64,000 bases of DNA from Pelagibacterium halotolerans B2. Its GTDB lineage: Bacteria; Pseudomonadota; Alphaproteobacteria; Rhizobiales; Devosiaceae. A model generated the notes under the pieces. It was not told where the DNA came from. It searched no databases and was given only the letters and a program-made list of their open reading frames with translations. The stretch covers positions 1,736,001-1,800,000 of the forward strand of contig NC_016078.1 of NCBI RefSeq assembly GCF_000230555.1, written 5' to 3'. Below, in pieces: positions 8,237 through 16,001 of this stretch (position 1 is its first letter; each line of letters starts with the position of its first letter). Both the position numbers and the translations under genes were made by a program.

Positions 8237-9226
8237 ATGCGCCTTCGATCCCTGCTTTTGCTTTTTGTCCTGGCGTGCGGCGCCCTGCCCGCCTTCGGCC
8301 AGGAAATCGATGAATCGCTCGTCGCTCCAGTTCCCCCGCCCCGTCCGGCCGAATTCGGCGGCACCGACCAGCCCGCCGATTCGGACGGTGAAGCTGGCCC
8401 CGATACGCCGGCCGACGGCGGGGAACTCGGAGCAGGACCGGACCGGCCGGATTTTTCCGGCATTACCGACCCGCAGCCGGTCACCCTTTCGGCGCGGCTG
8501 ACCGACGATGGCCCCTTCATTCCCGACGGACTGGTCTGGCGCGTTTTCGATACCCGCACCGACGAAACCGGCGAATTGGCGCTGGTCGCCAAATCGGAGG
8601 ACGCGACGGCCACACTGAGCCTGCCGCCGGGCGAGTACATCATGCATGTCGCCTATGGCCGGGCCCAGGCCAGCGATACGATGTTTGTCGAACCCGGCCC
8701 CAACACCCATACCATCGTTTTCGAAGTGGGAGGATTGCGGCTGTCGGCGATGATCTCGGGGGACGTGCCGATCCCCAGCGACCTGTTGCGCTTCGACATT
8801 TATTCCAACGGGCCAAACGGCCGCGTTACCGTGGCCGAAAACGTTGCCCCTGACGAACTGATCCATCTCAACGCCGGTATCTATTCGATCACGTCGCGCT
8901 TCGGCGCGGTCAATGCCGTGGTGCGCTCGGAACTGCGCGTGGAACCGGGCCAGATCACCGAGGCAACGCTCTACCAGAAGGCCGCACAGGTCGCGCTGCG
9001 GCTGGTGTCGGAGGAAGGCGGCGAGGCTATTGCCGACGTCGAATGGACAATCAAGACGCCCGACGGCGAGACCATCTTTTCCGACATAGGCGCGTTCCCT
9101 GCCACAGTGCTGGCCGAGGGCGACTATCTGGCCCTGGCCAAGCTCGGTGACGACGTCTTCAACCGCGAATTCGAGGTTACGGCCGGCAGCCCGCGCGAGG
9201 TTGAGATACTGACGACGGTGTATTGA
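8237..9226 (+). CDS. Exported protein of unknown function
   Basis: 329 residues. The N-terminus MRLRSLLLLFVLACGALPAFG is a clear signal peptide with cleavage near AFG-QE. It is followed by a Pro/Asp-rich acidic linker (residues ~28-75) and then a beta-rich body containing repeated Gly-Asp turns. I do not recognise a family. ATG 8237 was chosen because the signal peptide begins there; an open frame extends upstream to 8144 but would place charged residues before it. Likely periplasmic. No operon partner: downstream is the gene-free repeat island. Confidence 0.65.
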   Translation: MRLRSLLLLFVLACGALPAFGQEIDESLVAPVPPPRPAEFGGTDQPADSDGEAGPDTPADGGELGAGPDRPDFSGITDPQPVTLSARLTDDGPFIPDGLVWRVFDTRTDETGELALVAKSEDATATLSLPPGEYIMHVAYGRAQASDTMFVEPGPNTHTIVFEVGGLRLSAMISGDVPIPSDLLRFDIYSNGPNGRVTVAENVAPDELIHLNAGIYSITSRFGAVNAVVRSELRVEPGQITEATLYQKAAQVALRLVSEEGGEAIADVEWTIKTPDGETIFSDIGAFPATVLAEGDYLALAKLGDDVFNREFEVTAGSPREVEILTTVY

Positions 9227-9237
9227 GACTTAAAAAT

Positions 9238-9385
9238 GGCCCCCTCACCCCATCCCTCTCCCCCAGGGGGGCGAGGGAGTTCGGCTGCGGCTTCCCCAAG
9301 GCCGCTGCTTATCTCAGGTACTTCGGCAAGCTTAACCCTCGCCCCTTGGGGGAGAGGGTGGCCGGCAGGCCGGTGAGGGGACTTG
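9238..9385. repeat. CTC-rich composite inverted repeat 1
   Basis: The left part is GGCCCCCTCACCCC with CCCTCTCCCCCAGGGGGG, and the right part is CCTTGGGGGAGAGGGTGG ending in GGTGAGGGG. The two parts are imperfect inverted copies around an AT-richer centre. This resembles short intergenic repeats common in high-GC alphaproteobacteria. Confidence 0.7.
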
Positions 9386-9406
9386 AGCAGTGGTGTTTTA
9401 CAGGAA

Positions 9407-9531
9407 GGCCCCCTCACCCGCCGCTTCGCGCCGACCTCTCCCCCTAAGGGAGAGGTGAGATTTGCCGCCAGCGCCGGGTACACCTCTCCCTTGGGGGAGA
9501 GGTCGGACCGCAGGTCCGGGTGAGGGGGCCT
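9407..9531. repeat. CTC-rich composite inverted repeat 2
   Basis: It opens with GGCCCCCTCACCC (9407) and closes with its complement GGGTGAGGGGGCC (ending 9531). Inside are two palindromes, CTCTCCCCCTAAGGGAGAG and CTCTCCCTTGGGGGAGAG. It has the same layout as the element at 9238-9385 and lies 21 bases after it, so the two are tandem copies. Confidence 0.7.
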
Positions 9532-9583
9532 TACTTTCGGCCATGCGAAACTCCGACGGTCAAAGACCTCGGACTATGACTTT

Positions 9584-9640
9584 TTTCTTGTCGCGCTTCC
9601 GAACCGAAAAACCGGTTCCCACTTTTTCTGGAAGCGCTCC
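9584..9640 (-). repeat. Dispersed hairpin repeat, diverged copy C
   Basis: Arms GCGCTTCC (9593-9600) and GGAAGCGC (9630-9637) enclose GAACCGAAAAACCGGTTCCC and a CTTTTTC tract. Read on the minus strand it aligns with hairpin 1 of the 103-bp repeat (CCAG-AAAAGTGG-AAC-GG-TTTT-CGGTTCGGA). The second hairpin is absent. Confidence 0.65.
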
Positions 9641-9742
9641 AGATAGACGGCATGGGGCGATGAACGCTCCGCATGATTTAGTTTTTATATGAAGCGATCA
9701 TCGCCCCGCCGTCGCGCATAGCGCTTTGGGCGTTCGGCACTT

Positions 9743-9765
9743 GAAAGGCTCCACCGGAGCCTTTC
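9743..9765. repeat. 10-bp perfect hairpin with ACC loop
   Basis: GAAAGGCTCC-ACC-GGAGCCTTTC. It is followed at once by a second small hairpin TTCAGC-TTT-GCTGAA (9767-9781). It shares the core TCCACCGGA and the lead-in GGGCGTT with the hairpin at 9873-9897. Confidence 0.7.
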
Positions 9766-9830
9766 ATTCAGCTTTGCTGAACCGTTTCTCACTCCGGGGT
9801 TTTTGGCTTAGTCTCCCTTCAGAAGGCTAG

Positions 9831-9916
9831 GGTTTGGCCCTCCGACCATAGGTCTCCGGGCGTTTGTGCGCTGCTCAAGGTCCACCGGACCTTGAGCTTT
9901 GGCCAGAGGCCAAACC
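9831..9916. other. Cloverleaf-like fold, candidate structured RNA or palindromic element
   Basis: The outer stem GGTTTGGCC (9831-9839) pairs with GGCCAAACC (9908-9916). Inside are a small hairpin GACC-ATA-GGTC (9844-9854) and a strong 11-bp hairpin GCTCAAGGTCC-ACC-GGACCTTGAGC (9873-9897). The whole is a three-way junction of 86 bases. There is no protein-coding reading. Whether it is transcribed cannot be told from sequence. Confidence 0.45.
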
Positions 9917-10092
9917 GCTGCAAACTCCCTTCTCCCTTTCGGAAGTACGACGGCGTTAGCAAAATCGCGCCAGCCTTAAATGAGATCAGGCGGCCGGTTC
10001 ACGCCGTCCGGCGCTTGTGACGTTTGGCCTTCCCTGCGGCGACCCGCAAGGAACCCGGATCGGCCAACGGACATTCCGGAGCGCCTGGAGAG

Positions 10093-10150
10093 CTTTTTCG
10101 GTCGTGTTCCCGAACCGAAAAAGTGGCAACCACTTTTTCTGGAAACACTC
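10093..10150 (-). repeat. Dispersed hairpin repeat, diverged copy D
   Basis: Outer arms near GTGTTCC (10104) and GGAAACAC (10141-10148), with a perfect inner stem AAAAAGTGG-CAA-CCACTTTTT (10118-10138). On the minus strand it aligns with copies A-C around CCAGAAAAAGTGG and CGGTTCGG. Confidence 0.65.
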
Positions 10151-10337
10151 CGATGCGGTCCTAAGGCTCGGACCCATGCTTCCCCTTTCTCCATCCTGCC
10201 CTCACCGGAAGCTCGTATGCATCCTCGTCTCTGGTGCGGCCGTGAGGCGAGAATGGCATGGGGTTGAGGGAGCGGGGATAAAGTTTTTTGCGGCTGGGTG
10301 GGTAAGGGCTTGCTCTCCGGCACCTCCCCCTCCCCCG

Positions 10338-10480
10338 CGTCATCCTCGGGCTTGACCCGGGGATCCGCAACGCTGCTGTTGTGCAGCGCAGAAGTGGCGA
10401 CCCCTCGCGTCTCACGGCTCCTCAACCCCTTCACCGGCTGCCCGATGCAGCGGATCCCCGGGTCAAGCCCGAGGATGACG
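10338..10480. repeat. Perfect 31-bp inverted repeat with 81-bp spacer
   Basis: Bases 10338-10368 (CGTCATCCTCGGGCTTG...) are exactly complementary to 10450-10480 (...CAAGCCCGAGGATGACG). The motif CATCCTCGGGCTTGACCCG is a widespread intergenic repeat in alphaproteobacteria; that link is from general knowledge. There is no open frame and no transposase, so it is not an insertion sequence. Confidence 0.85.
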
Positions 10481-10678
10481 ATGGGGGTGTGGTTGGTGCT
10501 GGTGATGGAGCCGGAAAGGTGGCCCAAGTCCCATTGCTATCTTGGACATGATCCGGGGCCCCAGCAGCCTTGCCCATGCTCTGGAGCGAGCGGCAACGCG
10601 CATAGCGCTCCGGGCGTTCGCCGGGGCAGCGACGTGAGCGGGGATCATCTCTGCGCTGCACGAAGGCGGCGGCATATA

Positions 10679-10706
10679 CAAAAAGGGCCGCGCTATGCGC
10701 GGCCCC
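10679..10706 (-). terminator. Rho-independent terminator of thrS
   Basis: On the minus strand a perfect 9-bp stem GGGCCGCGC-ATA-GCGCGGCCC is followed by TTTTTG, starting 6 bases after the thrS stop codon. This is a textbook intrinsic terminator. Confidence 0.93.
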
Positions 10707-10710
10707 CAAA

Positions 10711-12681
10711 TCATGCGCTTTTGCGCTTGAGATCGGGCGGGGTCACCTGCCCGACCAGATCGGCGATCGCTTCGGCAACCGGGGTTACCGTCTGTCCCTG
10801 GCTACCAAGCTGACGGATCGAAACGGTTTTTTCCTCCGCTTCGCGACGCCCGGCCACGAAGATGAACGGAACACGGCCAACAGAGTGCTCGCGCACCTTG
10901 TAGTTGATCGATTCATTGCGCGTGTCGATCTCGGCCCGGATGCCCTTCGCGCGCAGATCGGCAACGACCTGGGCCGCATAATCATCGGCATCGGAAACGA
11001 TGGTCGCCACCACCACCTGCACGGGCGCCAACCACAGCGGCATGCGCCCGGCATAGCTTTCGATCATCATGCCCAGGAACCGCTCCAGCGATCCCAGGAT
11101 CGCCCGATGCAGCATGACGGGGCGCTGGCGCGACCCATCCTCGGCCACATAGGACGCATCGAGACGCTCGGGCATCACGAAATCGAGCTGCAAGGTGCCG
11201 CACTGCCAGGACCGCCCGATAGCGTCCTTGAGATGGAATTCGAGCTTGGGACCATAAAATGCCCCCTCGCCTTCCGCGATCTCGAAACCACGGCCCGTAG
11301 CCTTGAGCGCATCGCCCAGGCTCTTTTCGGCGAGATCCCATACGCTGTCTTCCCCGGCGCGGGTTTCAGGCCGCGTAGCAAGCAGGATCTTGACCTCGGT
11401 AAAGCCCATATCCTCGTAAACCGAATCCAGCAGGGCGCAGAATTTCTCGGTCTCGGCCTGGATCTGGTCGACACGACAAAAGATGTGCGCATCGTCCTGG
11501 GTCATCTGGCGCACGCGCATCAGCCCATGCAAGGCGCCATGCGCCTCGTTACGATGACAACAGCCAAATTCGGCAAGCCGCAAAGGCAGATCGCGGTAAG
11601 ACTTGATGCCTTGGTTGAAGACCTGGACGTGGGCCGGGCAGTTCATGGGCTTCAAAGCCAACAGGTTGGCATCAGCCGAAATTTCCGGCTGATCCCCTTC
11701 TGTCGAGGGCGTCTCGTCGGGCACCACGAACATGTTCTCGCGGAACTTGCCCCAGTGGCCCGATTTCTCCCAAAGCTTGTTGTCCAGAAGCTGGGGCGTC
11801 TTGATTTCCTTGTAGCCCGAGGCGTTCAGACGGCGGCGGATATATTCCTCCATCTGATTGTACATGACGAACCCTTTGGGGTGCCAGAACACCGAGCCCT
11901 GCGCTTCGTGCTGGAAATGGTAGAGGTCCATTTCCTGACCGATCTTGCGGTGATCGCGCTTTTCGGCTTCCTCGATCATGTGCAGATGCGCGTCGAGCTG
12001 GTCCTTTGAGGCCCATGCAGTGCCGTAAATGCGGCTCAGGACTTCACGGTTGGAATCCCCACGCCAATAGGCGCCGGCCACCTTGGTCAGCTTGAACGCC
12101 TTGCCCACATCTTTCGTTGTGCGCATATGCGGGCCACGGCACAGATCGAACCACTGACCCTGCTTGTAGATCTTGACCTGCTGGTCGGCGGGAATGGCGT
12201 CGATCAGCTCGACCTTGAACTGTTCGCCCTTGGCCCCGAACACCTTCTTGGCCTCGTCGCGGTCCCAGACTTCGCGGGTAAACTCGACACCGCGATCGAC
12301 GATCTCTTCCATCTTTTTTTCGATAGCGCGCAGATCGTCTTCCGAAAACGGTTCGGCGCGGTAGAAATCGTAATAGAACCCGTTCTCGATGACCGGGCCG
12401 ATGGTGACCTGCGTATCGGGCCAGAGTTCCTGCACCGCTTCGGCAAGCACGTGCGCCGCATCGTGGCGGATCAATTCGAGCGCGGCTTCATCGTCGCGTA
12501 GAACGAATTCGATCCGGCCATCGGCGTCGAGTTCACTCGAAAGGTCCGCCAATTCCCCATCCCAGCGCATGGCGACGGTCTTTTTGGCCAGCGACTTGGA
12601 GATTCCTTCGACGATGGTGGTGCCGGTGGTGCCCTTGGCGTAATCACGCACTGCACCATCGGGGAACGTCACCTTAATCAT
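10711..12681 (-). CDS. thrS: Threonine-tRNA ligase
   Basis: Class II aminoacyl-tRNA synthetase charging tRNA-Thr; 656 residues, full length. Domains: TGS (1-60, [14 protein letters not shown]), editing domain (~65-240, with [22 protein letters not shown] and [10 protein letters not shown]), catalytic core (~260-540; zinc-binding MNCPAHVQ, motif 2 region [16 protein letters not shown], motif 3 [13 protein letters not shown]) and anticodon-binding domain (~545-645). The first His of the editing HxxxH (H-DAA-H) is kept, so mischarged Ser-tRNA editing should work. It is monocistronic, with a strong terminator directly after. A short leader with a GC hairpin precedes it. Confidence 0.98.
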   Translation of the reverse strand: MIKVTFPDGAVRDYAKGTTGTTIVEGISKSLAKKTVAMRWDGELADLSSELDADGRIEFVLRDDEAALELIRHDAAHVLAEAVQELWPDTQVTIGPVIENGFYYDFYRAEPFSEDDLRAIEKKMEEIVDRGVEFTREVWDRDEAKKVFGAKGEQFKVELIDAIPADQQVKIYKQGQWFDLCRGPHMRTTKDVGKAFKLTKVAGAYWRGDSNREVLSRIYGTAWASKDQLDAHLHMIEEAEKRDHRKIGQEMDLYHFQHEAQGSVFWHPKGFVMYNQMEEYIRRRLNASGYKEIKTPQLLDNKLWEKSGHWGKFRENMFVVPDETPSTEGDQPEISADANLLALKPMNCPAHVQVFNQGIKSYRDLPLRLAEFGCCHRNEAHGALHGLMRVRQMTQDDAHIFCRVDQIQAETEKFCALLDSVYEDMGFTEVKILLATRPETRAGEDSVWDLAEKSLGDALKATGRGFEIAEGEGAFYGPKLEFHLKDAIGRSWQCGTLQLDFVMPERLDASYVAEDGSRQRPVMLHRAILGSLERFLGMMIESYAGRMPLWLAPVQVVVATIVSDADDYAAQVVADLRAKGIRAEIDTRNESINYKVREHSVGRVPFIFVAGRREAEEKTVSIRQLGSQGQTVTPVAEAIADLVGQVTPPDLKRKSA

Positions 12682-12718
12682 CGTCAGTCTCCAAAACTGC
12701 TCGCAATCGAGCGGATGT

Positions 12719-12760
12719 TCATAAGAAATGCGCGCTGGAGCGCGCGCGGTTGATTAGCAT
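12719..12760 (-). other. Possible 13-codon leader ORF with GC hairpin upstream of thrS
   Basis: ATG at 12760 reads [13 protein letters not shown] and stops 37 bases before thrS. The DNA contains GCGCGC-TCCA-GCGCGC (minus strand) followed by ATTTCTTATG, which is weakly terminator-like. No threonine codons are present, so classical Thr attenuation is not supported. It could simply be a leader hairpin. Confidence 0.25.
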
Positions 12761-12810
12761 GAATTGGCGGTCAATCCAGCCCTTTATGGCTGGGTCGATC
12801 CGGCGGCGGA

Positions 12811-13224
12811 CTACGGAAACCGCTCATGCTGGGGAAGGTCGTCGGTAATCTCGTACCAGGGCGCCTTCGAGCCGACGAAAATGTGCATGGTCGGCTTGAT
12901 CGAGGGGGCATCAGTCAGCGTACCGAGCGAAACGTTGGCCCGGGTGCCCTTCTGGACGATCGAGTAGAGCAGAGAGCCACACAGCTTGCAGTGGATGTCA
13001 TAGGACTCCCCGGGCGCACCCCCGCCATAGCGCAGCACATTGTCATGGCCTGATATGATCGAGAGCTTTTCGGCCTCGATACCGGCAATCGGCTTGAAGG
13101 CAGCGCCCGTGGCCTTGCGGCAATCGGTGCAATGACAGTTGAGCGCATAGCGGAACGCGTCTTCGACTTCGTAGGCGACGCTCCCGCACAAACAGGAACC
13201 TTTAAGCGTGCGATTGGTGCTCAT
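12811..13224 (-). CDS. GFA-family zinc-fold protein (glutathione-dependent formaldehyde-activating enzyme-like)
   Basis: 137 residues. The zinc ligands of the Mss4-like GFA fold are all visible: CLCG near residue 11, CHCTDCRK near residue 31, and CKLCGS near residue 80. The founder was proposed to aid S-hydroxymethylglutathione formation, but most members have no proven function. ATG 13224 is preceded by GGAGGAAAG. The start lies inside the 3' end of yidD (23-base overlap), so it is translated from the yidD message, making a three-gene unit with the IscU-like gene. Confidence 0.85.
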   Translation of the reverse strand: MSTNRTLKGSCLCGSVAYEVEDAFRYALNCHCTDCRKATGAAFKPIAGIEAEKLSIISGHDNVLRYGGGAPGESYDIHCKLCGSLLYSIVQKGTRANVSLGTLTDAPSIKPTMHIFVGSKAPWYEITDDLPQHERFP

Positions 13225-13534
13225 CGTTCTTTCCTCCCCTCCAGCGCCCATAGCGCCACGGCAGATACCAGCGCGCCCGATCGGGCAATGCTTCGGGCAC
13301 CGGATCGTAACCATGCGTCCCGCCCGGACGACACCGCCATATGCGCCCCGCACCCATCCAGCCACCGGGCCAGAACCCGTGCCGCATGATCGCGTCGCGG
13401 GTAAATTCCGAACAGGTTGGGGCGTGACGGCAGGTGCGGCCCGTGACCGACGAAAGCGTATAGCGGTAGGCCTGAATAAGCAGATAGGCAGCCCATTTGA
13501 ACGGCAAGTCGATGACCGCCCAGACCCGATCCAT
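13202..13534 (-). CDS. yidD: Membrane protein insertion efficiency factor YidD
   Basis: 110-residue member of the YidD family (UPF0161), a membrane-associated helper of YidC-dependent insertion. The signature is LLIQAYRYTLSSVTGRTCRH then APTCSEFTRDAIMRHG, with the family cysteines kept. The C-terminal ~25 residues are Arg/Trp-rich and longer than in E. coli. The ATG overlaps the stop of the upstream IscU-like gene by one base (TGATG), indicating translational coupling. The usual rpmH-rnpA-yidC neighbours are absent, as is common in Hyphomicrobiales. Confidence 0.92.
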   Translation of the reverse strand: MDRVWAVIDLPFKWAAYLLIQAYRYTLSSVTGRTCRHAPTCSEFTRDAIMRHGFWPGGWMGAGRIWRCRPGGTHGYDPVPEALPDRARWYLPWRYGRWRGGKNDEHQSHA

Positions 13535-13962
13535 CACGCGCCCGCCCGCTCGAGTGCGTCCACAATCGCATCGAACACCAGAAGCGTCGAGGCATGACGG
13601 GCGGGAAATTCGCGAACCGGCTCGAGATATTTCAGATCGTCCCACCGGCCATTCGGCGGGACGCCATCGGCTCTGAGCATGGCCGTCATCTGGTCGCGAA
13701 CGGTGCGAAGCTCATCTGGTGTCGAGCCAATAATATGTTCGGCGACGATCGCGGCGCTGGTCTGGCCCAGCGCGCAAGCGTTGACCGTCGCGCCATAGGC
13801 TTCCACCCGGCCGCCGCCGAGCTTGAGATCGACTTCGACCACCGAACCGCACACGCGGGAGACTTTTCGCGCCGTCGCGTCGGGGTTTTCGAGTCGCGGC
13901 ATCTGGCGCGCTGCGCCGGCGATTTCGAGGATCCGATTGCTGTAAAGGTCGGAAAATTCCAT
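13534..13962 (-). CDS. IscU/NifU-like iron-sulfur scaffold homologue lacking the third cysteine
   Basis: 142 residues with the IscU fold: YSNRILEIAG, then Cys38 in SRVCGS and Cys63 in NACALGQTSA. In canonical IscU a third cluster ligand sits in a (H)CS motif near the last helix; here the equivalent is RHAS (Ala124), so one ligand is missing. Proteins of this degenerate class are common in Hyphomicrobiales beside yidD. The exact role is unknown, and it may be a carrier or regulator rather than an assembly scaffold. It is first gene of a tight unit with yidD and the GFA protein. Confidence 0.8.
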   Translation of the reverse strand: MEFSDLYSNRILEIAGAARQMPRLENPDATARKVSRVCGSVVEVDLKLGGGRVEAYGATVNACALGQTSAAIVAEHIIGSTPDELRTVRDQMTAMLRADGVPPNGRWDDLKYLEPVREFPARHASTLLVFDAIVDALERAGA

Positions 13963-14024
13963 TTTTCGGGCCGATTATGGGTCGCCACACCCCTTTGTTC
14001 ACTCAAATTTGCCAATCTGTTTTC

Positions 14025-14052
14025 TTGTCGACCGGCATGCCCCGCCTATATA
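14025..14052 (+). promoter_or_regulatory. Predicted sigma-70-type promoter of folE
   Basis: -35-like TTGTCG (14025-14030), a 16-base spacer and -10-like TATATA (14047-14052), upstream of folE and divergent from the IscU-like gene. It matches the relaxed alphaproteobacterial consensus. Prediction only. Confidence 0.4.
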
Positions 14053-14153
14053 AGGAGCGTCGTCGCGGGCTGCAAACGCAATTGGTCCAGACTCATTTTG
14101 TCGACGTATGAGGGGCATATATGCGCCCGTCGATTTTCAAGGGGACACCCTTC

Positions 14154-14780
14154 ATGGACATGAACGTCAAGCCAAAGCCTGCGCAGACCGCGCTCGACCG
14201 CGTGATCGAACGCCCCACGCGCGAAGAGGCCGAGGCGGCGGTCCGCACGCTGATTGCCTGGGCCGGAGACAACCCCGACCGCGAAGGACTGCTCGACACC
14301 CCGCGCCGCGTCGCCGATGCCTATCGTGAATTTTTCGCGGGCTATGAGGAAGACGCCCGGGCGGTTCTGGAAACCACCTTCACCGAAGTCGGAGGCTACG
14401 ACGACATCGTGCTGGTTCGCGACATCCCGTTCCATTCTCACTGCGAGCACCACATGGTGCCCTTCGTGGGTAAGGCCCATATCGCCTATCTGCCCCACGA
14501 CGGTGTGGTGGGTCTGTCCAAGCTGGCGCGAGTGACCGACGTTTTCGCCAAACGGCTCCAGACCCAGGAAAACCTCACAGCCCAGATCATCGAGGCGATC
14601 AACGAGGCGATCAATCCGCGTGGCGCCGCCGTGATGCTCGAGGCCGAGCACATGTGCATGTCGATGCGCGGCATCAAAAAGCACGGCTCGTCCACGGTGA
14701 CCCATCGCTTCACCGGGGTTTTTGCCGAGGACCGGCAGGAACAGGACCGCTTCTTCGCCCTCATCCGCGCCGGGCGATAG
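14154..14780 (+). CDS. folE: GTP cyclohydrolase I
   Basis: Converts GTP to 7,8-dihydroneopterin triphosphate, the first step of tetrahydrofolate synthesis. 208 residues. The zinc and active-site motifs are complete: [29 protein letters not shown], and the second cysteine in [16 protein letters not shown]. Start: ATG 14154 has AAGGGGA 8 bases upstream; ATG 14121 (11 residues longer, with GAGGGG upstream) is a real alternative. hisI follows 40 bases later on the same strand, a common arrangement in this order. Confidence 0.96.
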   Translation: MDMNVKPKPAQTALDRVIERPTREEAEAAVRTLIAWAGDNPDREGLLDTPRRVADAYREFFAGYEEDARAVLETTFTEVGGYDDIVLVRDIPFHSHCEHHMVPFVGKAHIAYLPHDGVVGLSKLARVTDVFAKRLQTQENLTAQIIEAINEAINPRGAAVMLEAEHMCMSMRGIKKHGSSTVTHRFTGVFAEDRQEQDRFFALIRAGR

Positions 14781-14820
14781 ACGCTTTTATCGGGCGCGGT
14801 CATCGGGTAAAGACCGCGCC

Positions 14821-15270
14821 ATGACACAGTTTACCGACCCCAGGACCCTTTCCAAAGCCGACCTCGAATCGGGCAGCATTTTTGCGCCGAAATTCGACGC
14901 GAACGGGCTTGTGACCGCCTTGACTGTCGAGGCAGGCAGCAACGAAGTGCTCATGGTCGCGCACATGAACGCCGAGGCGATCGCCGAGACGCTGCGCTCG
15001 GGGCACGCCACCTACTGGTCGCGTTCACGCGGAAAACTCTGGAAGAAGGGCGAGACCTCGGGCGAACTCCAGGAACTCGTTGAACTGCGCACCGATTGCG
15101 ACCAGGACGCGCTGGTGGTTGTGGTCAGGCAAACCGGGCACGGGGCAGCCTGCCACACCGGCCGCAAGAGCTGCTTTTACCGTCGGGTCGAAATGATCGA
15201 CGGAGACATCAGGCTGAGCGACACGGGTGATGCGCCCCTGTTCGACCCTGAAGAGGTTTACGGGCGCTGA
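14821..15270 (+). CDS. hisI: Phosphoribosyl-AMP cyclohydrolase
   Basis: Histidine biosynthesis step 3, opening the purine ring of phosphoribosyl-AMP. A 149-residue, single-function HisI without the HisE domain. Motifs: MVAHMNAEAIAETL, ATYWSRSRGKLWKKGETSG, magnesium-binding TDCDQDALVV, and the zinc cysteines in GAACHTGRKSCFYR. ATG 14821 is the natural start. The 3' end overlaps the convergent rhomboid gene by 13 bases. Confidence 0.96.
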   Translation: MTQFTDPRTLSKADLESGSIFAPKFDANGLVTALTVEAGSNEVLMVAHMNAEAIAETLRSGHATYWSRSRGKLWKKGETSGELQELVELRTDCDQDALVVVVRQTGHGAACHTGRKSCFYRRVEMIDGDIRLSDTGDAPLFDPEEVYGR

Positions 15271-16001
15271 TTGCGCCGCGCCAACCCATCAAGCACTGAA
15301 GGCAGCAGCAGCCCGGCGATGAAACCCCCGATATGGGCCTCCCAGGCTATGGCGACATTGGCACCCAGAATAAAGGGCGCAAAGCCGATGAGCAGATTGA
15401 GGCCCAGCCAGAAGATGATGAAGGTGCGGCTGCGCGGATTGACGAACACGCCGGCAAGCGTCGCCGTCCGGCGGCCAAGCGCAACCGGATCGCCGGTTTC
15501 GGGATCCTTGCTGACAATTATGGGCTCGAAGATGAACCGCATCGCGGCCCCGGTGAGCGCCGATACCCCGCCCGAAGCACCGAGCAGAATCGCGAACTGA
15601 TTGATGGAAACGGTCAGCGCGAGCGTCTGAACCAGGGCACCGGCCAAGGCCCCGAGCAGGAAGACAGCGAGCACCCCCGCCGTGCCATAGCGCCGGCCCA
15701 CCGGCGTTCCGAAAACCATCAGCCATGCCGTGTTGATGAGCAGATGCATGTAATCGACATGCAGGAAGGCATGGGTAAATCCGGTCCACAGCAAAGGCAG
15801 CGCCCCGCCCGGCCATTGCGCTGCGTTGGCAAAACGATCGGGAATAAAGGCGAACCAGATTCGCAGATTGCCCAGACCGTATTCATCGAGCGCCAGATCG
15901 GCGGCGATGTGAATCGCCCACATCAGCCCGATCAGCACCATGATGACACCCGGCACGTTGAAAATCGGCTCGCGCTGTGGCTGTTGCGGGGTGTCGGCCA
16001 T
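15258..16001 (-). CDS. Rhomboid-family intramembrane serine protease
   Basis: 247-residue integral membrane protein with six to seven predicted helices. The catalytic serine lies in GASGG (Ser143) and the partner histidine in WEAHIGGFIAG (His223), with the conserved THAFLHVDYMHLLIN loop before. It cleaves transmembrane segments of unknown clients within the inner membrane. Its last 13 bases overlap hisI in antisense, so the two transcripts are complementary at their ends. Confidence 0.9.
   Translation of the reverse strand: MADTPQQPQREPIFNVPGVIMVLIGLMWAIHIAADLALDEYGLGNLRIWFAFIPDRFANAAQWPGGALPLLWTGFTHAFLHVDYMHLLINTAWLMVFGTPVGRRYGTAGVLAVFLLGALAGALVQTLALTVSINQFAILLGASGGVSALTGAAMRFIFEPIIVSKDPETGDPVALGRRTATLAGVFVNPRSRTFIIFWLGLNLLIGFAPFILGANVAIAWEAHIGGFIAGLLLPSVLDGLARRNQRP

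Larger units (their letters stand above)
9227..10679. other. Gene-free island of palindromes and repeats (~1.45 kb)
   Basis: No convincing coding sequence: the longest frames (for example 9976-10527 on the minus strand) are low-complexity, lack ribosome sites and run through inverted repeats. The island contains two CTC-rich composite inverted repeats (9238-9385, 9407-9531), two diverged copies of the dispersed hairpin repeat (9584-9640, 10093-10150), a cloverleaf-like fold (9831-9916), hairpins at 9743-9765 and 9873-9897, and a perfect 31-base inverted repeat (10338-10368 with 10450-10480). It reads as a sink for repeat elements between an exported-protein gene and the thrS terminator. Confidence 0.8.

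Noticed and set aside
9238..9531. CTC-rich repeats as a possible CRISPR array
   Set aside because: The units are inverted and not evenly spaced, there are no unique spacers, and no cas genes are in the window.
9976..10527. 183-residue minus-strand frame in the repeat island
   Set aside because: It runs through the 31-bp inverted repeat and the hairpin repeat, has no ribosome site and no protein-like composition.
12682..12810. T-box or other riboswitch upstream of thrS
   Set aside because: No T-box sequence or specifier loop is visible, and T-boxes are not expected in this group.
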